A stretch of 35,918 bases of DNA from JAWKJY01 sp041393535 (GTDB lineage: Bacteria; Actinomycetota; Thermoleophilia; Gaiellales; Gaiellaceae): the NCBI GenBank assembly GCA_041393535.1, contig JAWKJY010000020.1, forward strand, positions 1 to 35,918, given 5' to 3'. Below, in pieces: positions 15,776 to 22,850 of the stretch. Within the stretch, counting starts at the first letter, position 1, and the number at the start of each line of letters is the position of its first letter. Position numbers and translations under genes: made by a program. The notes below the pieces were generated by a model, which saw only the letters and a program-made list of their open reading frames with translations, ran no database searches and was not told where the DNA came from.

Positions 15776-17134
15776 TCAGCCGCGCAGGGCGAGGTCGGTG
15801 CCGGGCTGCTGCACGAGCAGGTCGCGATCGGCCATCAGGTCGAGCAGGATCCGGTCGGCGGTCTCCGCCGGGACGGGCTCGTCCGTGCGCTGGCGCAGGA
15901 AGGCGTCGATCGCCGGCAGCTTGTCGATCGCGTAGTCGACCCGCGGGTCGGAGCCGCGGGCGTACGCGCCGATCGTGATCAGGTCCTCGCGCTCGCGGTG
16001 GAGGGCGAGCGTCTCCCGCAGCGCCGAGCCGGCCGCGCGCACCTCCTCCGTCGCGATCTGGCCGACGAGGCGCGAGACCGACTGCAGCACGTCGATCGCC
16101 GGGTAGTGGTTGCGATGCGCGAGCGCGCGCGAGAGCACGCAGTGGCCGTCGAGGATCGCCCGCGCTGCGTCCGCGATCGGCTCGTTCATGTCGTCGCCCT
16201 CGACGAGCACCGTGTAGAGGCCCGTGATCGAGCCGTGCTGGTTCGTCCCGGCGCGCTCGAGCAGCCGCGGCAGCAGGGCGAAGACGCTCGGCGTGTAGCC
16301 GCGGGTCGCGGGCGGCTCGCCGATCGCGAGCCCGACCTCGCGCTGGGCCATCGCGAAGCGCGTGACCGAGTCCATCATCAGCAGGACGTTCGCGCCGCGG
16401 TCGCGGAACCACTCGGCGATCGTGGTCGCCACGAACGCCGCCTTGATCCGCACGAGGGCCGGCTCGTCCGACGTCGCGACGACGACGACGGAGCGCGACA
16501 GGGCGTCGCCGAGGTCGCGCTCGACGAACTCGAGCACCTCGCGGCCGCGCTCGCCGACGAGGCAGATGACGTTCACGTCCGCGCTCGTCGCCCGCGCGAT
16601 CATCCCCAGCAGCGAGGACTTGCCGACGCCCGAGCCGGCGAAGATGCCGAGGCGCTGGCCGTAGCCGCACGGCACGAGCGTGTCGAGCGCGCGCACGCCC
16701 AGCGAGATCCGCTCTGTGATGTGCGTCCGGGCCATCGGGTCGGGCGGCGGCGCGACGGCGGAGCGGTGCTCGCCGATGTCGACGGGGTCGCCCGAGTCGA
16801 ACGGCTGGCCCAGGCCCGAGAGGACCCGCCCGAGCAGGTGCTCGCCCACGTGGAGCCCGAACGGGCGGCCCGTCGCGGCGACCTGGTTGCCGGGGCCGAT
16901 GCCCTGCATCTCGCCAAGGGGCATCAGCAGCGTGCGGCCGTCCCGGAACCCGACCACCTCCGCCGGCACGAGCCCCCGGTTGCGGCCGGCGGCGATCTCG
17001 CACAGCTCGCCCACCTCGGCCCGCAGGCCGGTCGCCTCGATCACGAGGCCGATCAGGTTGGTGACGCGGCCGCGGAGCGTGTGCAGGTCGGCCGCGCGAA
17101 GGGCGTCCGCGGCGGCGTCGAGCGCGACGGTCAC
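15776..17134 (-). CDS. fliI: Flagellar export ATPase FliI
   Basis: The 452-residue protein starts at a GTG two bases after the fliH stop. It shows the F1-beta-like fold: Walker A GSGVGKSS (167-174), the GERGREVLEF block, Walker B VLLMMDSVTRFAMAQREVGL, and GYTPSVFALLPRLLERAG. The C-terminal domain contains HYPAIDVLQSVSRL and ends LVQQPGTDLALRG. FliI hydrolyses ATP at the base of the flagellar type III export apparatus together with FliH and FliJ. It is the last gene of the flgB-flgC-fliE-fliF-fliG-fliH-fliI operon. Unusually, fliJ does not follow it but lies about 14 kb further on. Confidence 0.97.
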   Translation of the reverse strand: MTVALDAAADALRAADLHTLRGRVTNLIGLVIEATGLRAEVGELCEIAAGRNRGLVPAEVVGFRDGRTLLMPLGEMQGIGPGNQVAATGRPFGLHVGEHLLGRVLSGLGQPFDSGDPVDIGEHRSAVAPPPDPMARTHITERISLGVRALDTLVPCGYGQRLGIFAGSGVGKSSLLGMIARATSADVNVICLVGERGREVLEFVERDLGDALSRSVVVVATSDEPALVRIKAAFVATTIAEWFRDRGANVLLMMDSVTRFAMAQREVGLAIGEPPATRGYTPSVFALLPRLLERAGTNQHGSITGLYTVLVEGDDMNEPIADAARAILDGHCVLSRALAHRNHYPAIDVLQSVSRLVGQIATEEVRAAGSALRETLALHREREDLITIGAYARGSDPRVDYAIDKLPAIDAFLRQRTDEPVPAETADRILLDLMADRDLLVQQPGTDLALRG

Positions 17135-17136
17135 GG

Positions 17137-17811
17137 CTACTCCCCCGGCTCGAGCCGGACGACGTGCTCGGCCCGCAGCGCCTCGAGCAGGACGACCTGG
17201 GCGCGGGCGAGCTGCTCCTCGAACGAGGCGTCTACCTCGCCCTCCTGCGTGCGGAGGATGCAGCCGCCGCGGCCGACGCGGCGCTCCGCCACGACCTCGA
17301 CGCGGTGGAAGCCGCCGAGGCGCCCCGTCATCCCCTCGACGTGCTCGCGCACGAGGTCGAGGTCCGCGGGGTTCACCTCGACGACGAGGTGGTCGCGGGC
17401 CGCGACGCGGCGCAGCGCCGCGCCGACGACGTCGAGCACCGCCTCGGGCCGTGCCTCGACGGTCGCGCCCAGCACCTTCTCGGCCACGAGGACGGCCAGC
17501 TCGGCGATCCGCAGCTCCAGGGCCTCGGCCAGCGCGTCGCGCGCCCCGGCCGCCTCGCGGACGATCGCCTCGAGCGTCTCGAGCGTCGGCGCGGCCTCGG
17601 CGCGCGCCGCGGCGAGGCCGGACGCGAAGCCCGCCTCGTAGCCCTCCCCCTCGGCGCGCGCCCGCACGGCGGCGGCCTCGGCCTCCGCCTGCTGGACGAT
17701 GTGCGCCGAGCGCTCGACCGCGGTGCCGCGGCCGCCGTGGCTCGACACGTGCGCGCCCGTGAGCAGGTCGTCGAAGGCGACCTCGGCGACCGTGGCGTAG
17801 ACCTCCTCCAC
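17137..17811 (-). CDS. fliH: Flagellar assembly protein FliH
   Basis: The 224-residue frame begins at an ATG (MEEVYATVAEVAFDDLLTGA) 10 bases after the fliG stop. The middle has an Ala/Glu-rich coiled coil with spaced small residues (EGEGYEAGFASGLAAARAEA), the GxxxG-type region of FliH. The C-terminal half resembles the ATP synthase delta-like domain: ELAVLVAEKVLGATVEARPE, LVVEVNPADLDLVREHVEG, and GCILRTQEGEVDASFEEQLA. FliH holds FliI as a regulatory stator. The order fliG-fliH-fliI supports the assignment of this weakly conserved family. Confidence 0.93.
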   Translation of the reverse strand: MEEVYATVAEVAFDDLLTGAHVSSHGGRGTAVERSAHIVQQAEAEAAAVRARAEGEGYEAGFASGLAAARAEAAPTLETLEAIVREAAGARDALAEALELRIAELAVLVAEKVLGATVEARPEAVLDVVGAALRRVAARDHLVVEVNPADLDLVREHVEGMTGRLGGFHRVEVVAERRVGRGGCILRTQEGEVDASFEEQLARAQVVLLEALRAEHVVRLEPGE

Positions 17812-17821
17812 CCTGCGCCCC

Positions 17822-18847
17822 CTAGCCGATCAGCTCGTCCTCGGAGTCGCCGCCGCGCGACAGGATGATCGCGCCCGCGTCCTCGAGCCGGCGCACGATC
17901 GCGACGATCTTCGTCTGCGCCTCCTCGACCACGCGCCGGCGCTGCGGCGGCATGAACTGCATCTCCTCGCGGAGCATCTCGGCGCCGCGCGAGGACATGT
18001 TCGAGAGGATCCGATCCTGCACCTCGGCCGACGCGCCGCGCAGCGCGAGCGCCAGGTCCTTCGCGTCGACCTCCTTGAGGATGAGCTGGATCGCGCGGTC
18101 GTCGAGCTTGACGATGTCCTCGAAGACGAAGAGGAGCGAGCGCACCTCGTCCGCGATCGCCTCGTTCGCCGACTCCAGGTGCTCGAGCACGTTGCGCTCG
18201 GTGCCGCGGTCGGCGCTGTTCAGGATCTCGGCGAGGGCCTTCACCCCACCGGCCGAGGAGTACTCGTGCTGGACGATGGAGTCGAGCTTCGTCTCCATCA
18301 CCGCCGCGACCTCCTTGACGACGTCCGGCGAGACCTGGTCCATCTGCGCGATCCGCAGCGCGACCTCGGCCTGGAGCTCGGGCGGCATCTGCTGGACGAC
18401 CTTCGCGGCCATCTCCATCGTCGGCATGTGCGCGACGACGAGCGCGATCGTCTGCGGGTGCTCGTTGCGCAGGAAGGTGAAGATCCAGTCGGGCGGCGTG
18501 CCGCGCAGGAACTCGAACGGCTTCGCCTCGATCACGCTGGCCAGCCGGTTGAGGATCTCGGCGGCACGCTGGCCGCCGACGGCCCGCTCGAGCACCTCGC
18601 GGGCGTAGCGCAGGCCGCCCTCGGCGATGTACCCGTGCGCGAGCGCGGTGTTCGTCGCCTCCTCGAGCACCTCGGTCGCGTCGTCCGGCTCGACCGTCGG
18701 CGTCCGCGCCATCTCGACCGTGAGGACCTCCATCACGTCCTCCGGCAGCCGCTTCAGGATCTCGGAGGCCGCACCGGTCCCGAGCGACACGCACAGGATC
18801 GCGGCCTTGCGCCGGCCGCTCAGCCGGCTGTCGGTCGTCGTCGCCAC
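17822..18847 (-). CDS. fliG: Flagellar motor switch protein FliG
   Basis: The 341-residue protein is the usual FliG size. It begins MATTTDSRLSGRRKAAILCV and continues SLGTGAASEILKRLPEDVME. The conserved EHPQ motif is present in LRNEHPQTIALVVAHM. The C-terminal torque domain has LLFVFEDIVKLDDRAIQLIL, then DLALALRGASAEVQDRILSN and SSRGAEMLREEMQFMPPQ, with the charged residues that face the stator. FliG binds FliF at its N-terminus and FliM at its middle and end. It starts 39 bases after the fliF stop. Confidence 0.97.
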   Translation of the reverse strand: MATTTDSRLSGRRKAAILCVSLGTGAASEILKRLPEDVMEVLTVEMARTPTVEPDDATEVLEEATNTALAHGYIAEGGLRYAREVLERAVGGQRAAEILNRLASVIEAKPFEFLRGTPPDWIFTFLRNEHPQTIALVVAHMPTMEMAAKVVQQMPPELQAEVALRIAQMDQVSPDVVKEVAAVMETKLDSIVQHEYSSAGGVKALAEILNSADRGTERNVLEHLESANEAIADEVRSLLFVFEDIVKLDDRAIQLILKEVDAKDLALALRGASAEVQDRILSNMSSRGAEMLREEMQFMPPQRRRVVEEAQTKIVAIVRRLEDAGAIILSRGGDSEDELIG

Positions 18848-18885
18848 CCGTCCTCCCTACCGTGCCGGGGCCGCGTCCCGCCGGC

Positions 18886-20421
18886 TCACGTGTCCCGCAC
18901 CCAGCTGCTGACCTGGCTGGCGATGACGTCCGGCTGGCGCCGCACCATCTCCTCCAGCTGGGCCTTCATCTGGTCGCGCCGCTCCTGCTCGGGGTCGCGG
19001 CGCGCCTCGAGCTCGAGGCGGCCGGGGCCGAGCTCGCCGATCGGGATCGCCCGCTCGATCTCCCGGAGCCAGGTCGGCTCCGGCGCGATCGGGTCGCCCT
19101 CGCGGCGCTTCAGGCTCTTGCGCATCAGGAAGAGGAAGACGATCGCCGCGAGCCCGATCCCGACCGGCTTGAGCAGCGCGACCGGGTTCGAGAGGATCGC
19201 CGCCGGGCCGCTCGGCGCCGCCTTCGGCTCCTCGACCTTCGCGAAGTCGATCGACGAGACCGCGAACGTGTCGCCTCGCGCCGGCAGGACGCCCGCGACG
19301 CCGCGGACCGCCTCCTCGAGCGCCGCGACCTGGTCGGCGGGCACGTCCTTGTCGACGACGAGCGCCACGTCCAGGCGGTTCACCTTGCCCGGCGCGATCA
19401 CCGTGCGCGTGACCGTCTTGTCGACGCCGAAGTCCGTGCTCGACTTCGTGTTCGTGTAGTTGGACGTGCCGCCCCCGGTGACGCCGCCCGCGTACGTCGG
19501 GACGTTCGCCGTCGTGCCGGCCGGGCCGCCGTTCGTCGACCCCGTGCTCTTCAGCTTCTCGCTCTCGGTCGTCGTCGTCAGCGGCGTGCCCTTCTTCGCG
19601 TACTTGACCTGGTCGACCGTCTGCTGGTCGACGGAGAGGTCGGCGTGGACGCGCGCGATCGCCTTGTTCGGGCCGAGCGTCTGGAGCAGCATCGCGTTGA
19701 TCTGCGCCGTCAGGCTGGCCGCGTACTGCTGCTCGGCCGCGAGCTTCGCGGTCGCGCCGTCGCCGCTCCCGGAGCCCTGCGGCCAGACGAGCGAGCCGGA
19801 GTCGTCCGTGATCGTCACGTTCTCCGAGTTCAGGCCCTTGACGGACGAGGCGACGAGGTGGGCGATCCCGCGGATGGCGCTCAGGTCGAGGCCCGACGAG
19901 CCGGACAGGAGCACCGCCGCGCTCGCCTTCGGCGCGTCGTCGAGGAAGAGCGACTCCTCCGGGAGCACGAGCTGCACCTGCGCCGTGCCGACGCCGTCGA
20001 TCTGCTCGATCGTGCGGGCGATCTCGCCCTCGAGCGCGCGCTGGTAGTCGACCTTCTGCTGGAAGTCGGTGGCGCCGAGCGAGCCCTTGTCGAACAGCTC
20101 GAACCCGACGTGGCTCGACCCTGCGAGGCCGGCGCCCGCGAGCGCGGTGCGCGCGCGATCCTGCTCGCCGTCCAGCACGCTGATCTGCGTGCCGCCGGAC
20201 TCGATCCTGTAGGTGACGCCGGCCGAGTCGAGCGCGCTCGCGGCCTTCGTCGCGTCGGCGGGCGCGATTCCGGCCGCGACCGTGACGTAGCTCGGCTTCG
20301 ACGCGTACTGGAAGAGGAAGAACAGCGTCGCCACGACGAGCAGGCCGCTCACGACGAGCATGAGCTGGCCCTTCGGCTCGAGGCTGCGCCAGAAGTCGCG
20401 GGGGCGGATCGCGTCGCGCAC
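18886..20421 (-). CDS. fliF: Flagellar MS-ring protein FliF
   Basis: The 511-residue protein starts at a GTG three bases after the fliE stop. The first membrane segment is QLMLVVSGLLVVATLFFLFQ and the second is PVGIGLAAIVFLFLMRKSL near residue 430. Between them lie the ring-building motifs: AAGIAPADATKAASALDSAG, ARTALAGAGLAGSSHVGFEL, the FliF signature YQRALEGEIARTIEQIDGVG and VQLVLPEESLFLDDAPKASA. The cytoplasmic tail ends QPDVIASQVSSWVRDT, the FliG-binding region. FliF forms the membrane ring that begins flagellar assembly. Confidence 0.97.
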   Translation of the reverse strand: MRDAIRPRDFWRSLEPKGQLMLVVSGLLVVATLFFLFQYASKPSYVTVAAGIAPADATKAASALDSAGVTYRIESGGTQISVLDGEQDRARTALAGAGLAGSSHVGFELFDKGSLGATDFQQKVDYQRALEGEIARTIEQIDGVGTAQVQLVLPEESLFLDDAPKASAAVLLSGSSGLDLSAIRGIAHLVASSVKGLNSENVTITDDSGSLVWPQGSGSGDGATAKLAAEQQYAASLTAQINAMLLQTLGPNKAIARVHADLSVDQQTVDQVKYAKKGTPLTTTTESEKLKSTGSTNGGPAGTTANVPTYAGGVTGGGTSNYTNTKSSTDFGVDKTVTRTVIAPGKVNRLDVALVVDKDVPADQVAALEEAVRGVAGVLPARGDTFAVSSIDFAKVEEPKAAPSGPAAILSNPVALLKPVGIGLAAIVFLFLMRKSLKRREGDPIAPEPTWLREIERAIPIGELGPGRLELEARRDPEQERRDQMKAQLEEMVRRQPDVIASQVSSWVRDT

Positions 20422-20424
20422 GGG

Positions 20425-20748
20425 CTAGACCTGCATCCGGTAGATGTCCTGGTAGGCCTCGACGGCCTTGTTGCGCACCTGGACGGCGAGCTGCATCGCG
20501 AGGCTCGCGCGCTCGATCTCCATCACGACCGTCGAGACGTCGTCCGCCTGCCCGGTCGCGAGCAGCTGCGCCTGGACGGAGGCGCCCTGCTGGAGCTCCT
20601 CGAGCTTCCCGATCTGGTCCATCAGGGCGCCGGTGAAGCCGCCGCCGGACTGCTCGGTCTGGGCGGGCGCCGTCCCCTCGATCCCCTGGATCGTGAACTC
20701 GGGGCCGAGCGCGGCGGGGCCGACCGACTGGATCGCGGGCATCGGCAT
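20425..20748 (-). CDS. fliE: Flagellar hook-basal body protein FliE
   Basis: The 107-residue protein starts at an ATG that shares one base with the flgC stop (TGATG). A second ATG two codons later is possible. The N-terminal third is flexible; the C-terminal part has the FliE signature: ATGQADDVSTVVMEIERASL, AMQLAVQVRNKAVEAYQDIY, RMQV. FliE connects the MS ring and the proximal rod and is the first rod substrate exported. Its place after flgB-flgC and before fliF is canonical. Confidence 0.95.
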   Translation of the reverse strand: MPMPAIQSVGPAALGPEFTIQGIEGTAPAQTEQSGGGFTGALMDQIGKLEELQQGASVQAQLLATGQADDVSTVVMEIERASLAMQLAVQVRNKAVEAYQDIYRMQV

Positions 20749-21158
20749 CAGCGGAGGATGTCGAGCGTCCGCGTGAACATCTGCTTCGCGGAGTTCATCG
20801 TGGTCACGTTGGCCTCGTACCCGCGGCTGGCCGTGATCAGGTCGACCATCTCGGTGACGGAGTTGACGTTCGGCATCGAGACGTACCCCTGGGCGTCGGC
20901 GTCGGGATGGCCCGGGTCGTAGACGCGGCGCGCCGGCGAGGCGTCGTCGACGACGCCCACGACGCGCACGCCGGCGAGCTTCGCGGCGAAGGAGTCGGCC
21001 TGCGTCTCCTGCAGGATCACGTCGCGGCGCTGGTACGGCTGGCCGTCCGCGCCCCGCGTCGTGTTCGCGTTCGCGAGGTTTCCCGCGATCACGTCCATGC
21101 GGAGCCGCTCGGCGGTCATGCCGGAGGCCGAGATCCTGAGTGCGTCGAACATGCTCAC
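20748..21158 (-). CDS. flgC: Flagellar proximal rod protein FlgC
   Basis: The 136-residue protein starts at a GTG (V/MSMFDALRISASGMTAERLR); an ATG two codons later is an alternative. The rod-protein N-terminal motif ASGMTAERLRMDVIAGNLAN is followed by ANANTTRGADGQPYQRRDVI. The middle has GVVDDASPARRVYDPGHPDA, and the C-terminal motif SRGYEANVTTMNSAKQMFTR is typical of axial proteins. It is exported through the flagellar type III system and polymerises in the proximal rod. It starts five bases after the flgB stop. Confidence 0.96.
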   Translation of the reverse strand: MSMFDALRISASGMTAERLRMDVIAGNLANANTTRGADGQPYQRRDVILQETQADSFAAKLAGVRVVGVVDDASPARRVYDPGHPDADAQGYVSMPNVNSVTEMVDLITASRGYEANVTTMNSAKQMFTRTLDILR

Positions 21159-21163
21159 GGGCG

Positions 21164-21526
21164 CTACCTCCCGGTGATGGCGGACTCGAGGATCCGGACC
21201 CGGGCGCGGGAGGCCGCCACCATCGCCTGGTAGTCGAGCGAGTTCTCCGCCAGGGCGGCCATCTCGCCGTCGACGTCGGTGTTGTTGCCGTCGACGCGCT
21301 CGCTCGTGGAGGCGTCGCGGGCGACGGTGAAGCCGGTCTCGGCGACCCCGCGGCGAGTCGACCCGCCGCCGAGCTCGCGGGCGAGCGTCGCGTGGAAGTC
21401 GACGTCCATCCGCTTGAACCCGGGCGTGTTCGCGTTCGCGAGGTTGTTCGTGAGGACGCGCTGGCGCAGCGAGGCACCGCTCATCGCTCGCTCGAGGGCG
21501 ACCTGCGTGAGGTCGAAGAGATCCAC
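21164..21526 (-). CDS. flgB: Flagellar proximal rod protein FlgB
   Basis: The 120-residue protein starts at a GTG (21526) with GGAGG five bases ahead. The axial-protein signature is present near the N-terminus: SLRQRVLTNNLANANTPGFK, then RMDVDFHATLARELGG. The C-terminal helix is NSLDYQAMVAASRARVRILE. FlgB is the first rod component after FliE. It leads the seven-gene rod/ring/export operon, transcribed from a sigma-28-like site 71 bases upstream. In enteric bacteria these are class 2 genes, so a sigma-28 promoter here is unusual. Confidence 0.95.
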   Translation of the reverse strand: MDLFDLTQVALERAMSGASLRQRVLTNNLANANTPGFKRMDVDFHATLARELGGGSTRRGVAETGFTVARDASTSERVDGNNTDVDGEMAALAENSLDYQAMVAASRARVRILESAITGR

Positions 21527-21596
21527 CGAGTCCTCCGTGCCGTGTCGGGGACCCGTCCCTGGGCGTCCTGCGCCGCAGTCCGTTGCGGCAGCCCTG

Positions 21597-21623
21597 TAGT
21601 CGTCTCCCCTCCCGGCGACTTGA
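21597..21623 (-). promoter_or_regulatory. Sigma-28-like promoter of the flgB-fliI operon
   Basis: TCAA (21623-21620), 15 bases, GACGACTA (21604-21597) on the minus strand. The -10 differs from the best sites at two bases (A for C at position 2, C for T at position 6). The flgB GTG is 71 bases downstream, leaving room for a normal leader. Confidence 0.65.
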
Positions 21624-21662
21624 GTCGCCCGGCCGAGGGAACCGGCCTACGCCGGCCCGGGG

Positions 21663-21971
21663 TCAGGCGAACCGGGACTCGCCCGCGCCACCGGCGCCGG
21701 CGTACGACGCGAGCGCGCGCCGACCGCGGCCGAGGTGCGAGAGCTCGCGCCCCGCGACCTCGAGCGCCGCGCGCAGGGCGACCTCGTTCGAGGCGCCCAG
21801 GGCGCTGGCCGTCTCGAGCGCGGCGCGAGCCTCCGCGGGCGGCCGCGCCGGGAGCGACTCGACCAGGCTGCCGCGCCGGGCCTGCAGGTCGAGCAGGTCG
21901 TCCCAGAGGCAGCCGTCGATCAGGTCGCGCTCGCGGCGCGCCAGCTCGACCAGGACGTCGTAGACGCTCAC
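21663..21971 (-). CDS. Probable FlgN/FliT-type flagellar export chaperone
   Basis: The 102-residue frame starts at a GTG (VSVYDVLVELARRERDLIDG) that overlaps the fliS stop as GTGA. It is helical, with no membrane segment, and its first helix has the ELARRERDLIDGCLWDDLLD pattern seen in FlgN/FliT proteins, followed by LQARRGSLVESLPARPP. These chaperones hold FlgK, FlgL or FliD before export. The family is poorly conserved, so the assignment rests on size, helical pattern and the position directly after fliS. FliT is the common partner at this place, because fliD-fliS-fliT is a frequent order. The stop is 40 bases before the flgB promoter. Confidence 0.65.
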   Translation of the reverse strand: MSVYDVLVELARRERDLIDGCLWDDLLDLQARRGSLVESLPARPPAEARAALETASALGASNEVALRAALEVAGRELSHLGRGRRALASYAGAGGAGESRFA

Positions 21972-22372
21972 GCCGTCGCGGCGAGCGGTGCGCGCGTGGC
22001 CGCGGCCTCGCGGGCGATCTGCTCCCACGAGTCGCGCAGCTCGCCGAGCAGGCGGGCCGTGTCGAGCAGGGGCTCGGACGTGCGCTCGAAGATCGACTCC
22101 CGCAGCTGGCGCTTGCAGAAGAGGTAGATCGAGCGGAGCCGCTGCGGGACGTCCCCGTAGCTCATGTCGAGCGAGAGGTTCAGCTCGTCGATGATCGCGT
22201 CGGCGCGGCGGATCCGGTTGATCGCCACTTCCCGATTGCCCGCCTCGGTGGCAGCGGCGGCCTGGTTGAGGAAGCGGATCGCCCCGTCGTAGAGCATGAC
22301 CACCAACTGCTCCGGCGTCGCCGTCAGCACGCTCGACTCGGTGTACGCCCGCTTTGCGCTTTCGTACGTCAC
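21968..22372 (-). CDS. fliS: Flagellin chaperone FliS
   Basis: The 134-residue protein starts at a GTG at 22372 (VTYESAKRAYTESSVLTATP), matching the normal FliS N-terminus; the frame is open further upstream without family sequence. Signature blocks are PEQLVVMLYDGAIRFLNQAA, INRIRRADAIIDELNLSLDM, and QRLRSIYLFCKRQLRES. FliS binds the C-terminal end of flagellin and keeps it unfolded for export. The -10 box of its promoter ends only seven bases before the GTG and no ribosome binding site fits between, so the mRNA is probably leaderless. It is coupled to the FlgN/FliT-like gene downstream. Confidence 0.96.
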   Translation of the reverse strand: MTYESAKRAYTESSVLTATPEQLVVMLYDGAIRFLNQAAAATEAGNREVAINRIRRADAIIDELNLSLDMSYGDVPQRLRSIYLFCKRQLRESIFERTSEPLLDTARLLGELRDSWEQIAREAAATRAPLAATA

Positions 22373-22379
22373 GACCGTG

Positions 22380-22406
22380 TAGTCGGCTCGCCGGCGGACG
22401 CTTTGA
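22380..22406 (-). promoter_or_regulatory. Sigma-28-type promoter of fliS (leaderless transcript predicted)
   Basis: TCAA (22406-22403), 15 bases, GCCGACTA (22387-22380) on the minus strand. Only seven bases separate it from the fliS GTG, so transcription should begin at or next to the start codon. Confidence 0.7.
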
Positions 22407-22588
22407 GCCACCAAAGGGGGAGTCGCGCGACGTCCGGCGGGCGGCGTCGATCGACGGTCGCCGCCATGCCCCGCGGCACGCGTGGCGCGGCCCGACCGGC
22501 AACGCTCCCGTGGCCTCGCAGGGCTCCGCGGGCCGGAGGCGGACAGGCCCTGGCACGGGCCCTGCCCTCGCCGGGCAGGTCCTTGCCG

Positions 22589-22633
22589 GACACGTCCTGC
22601 GGGGACACGTCCTGCGGGGACACGTCCCGCCGC
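22589..22633. repeat. Three tandem copies of a 15-base unit
   Basis: The unit GGACACGTCCTGCGG is repeated twice exactly and a third time as GGACACGTCCCGCCG. Each contains the near-palindrome GGACACGTCC. It borders and partly enters element E2; E1 has one degenerate copy at the same place (GGCCATGTCCCGG). It could be an operator array. The end coordinate may be off by one base. Confidence 0.6.
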
Positions 22634-22738
22634 AGACTCACTCCCACCCTGGGTGGGGGTACCACGTGCCGCCGGCAACGAGCCTATCGCCGCAACGCGC
22701 GCGCGTGGCGCGCGGGACCGTGCCGATCCGGCGACTTC
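22619..22738. repeat. Conserved intergenic element, copy E2 (downstream of fliD)
   Basis: The second copy of the element at 15635-15754, in the same orientation relative to the flagellar operons. It lies in the 444-base gap (22407-22850) between the fliS promoter and the fliD stop. That gap otherwise holds only the tandem repeats, the fliD terminator hairpin and a smaller hairpin CCCGG/CCGGG at about 22772-22788. Long plus-strand frames cross it but look like reverse shadows of fliD. Confidence 0.6.
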
Positions 22739-22790
22739 TCACCCACACGCGTCCGCTCCGGACGGTCACGGCCCGGCGCCAGACCGGGAA

Positions 22791-22828
22791 GCGCCAGGCG
22801 CGCGCCCGGGGGGCGCGCGACCTGGCGC
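22791..22828 (-). terminator. Strong hairpin downstream of fliD, probable bidirectional terminator
   Basis: The left arm 22791-22807 (GCGCCAGG then CGCGCGCCC) pairs with the right arm 22811-22819 (GGGCGCGCG) and 22821-22828 (CCTGGCGC): 17 base pairs, one A bulge, GGG loop. It begins 22 bases after the fliD stop. No T-run is present. Confidence 0.65.
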
Positions 22829-22850
22829 GGTCGAGTCGTGCGGGACAGGC

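Noticed and set aside
15776..17003. The histidine kinase frame extends upstream across fliI to 17003
   Set aside because: The extension is an Arg/Pro-rich shadow of fliI in another frame; the kinase begins at 15543 with a good ribosome binding site.
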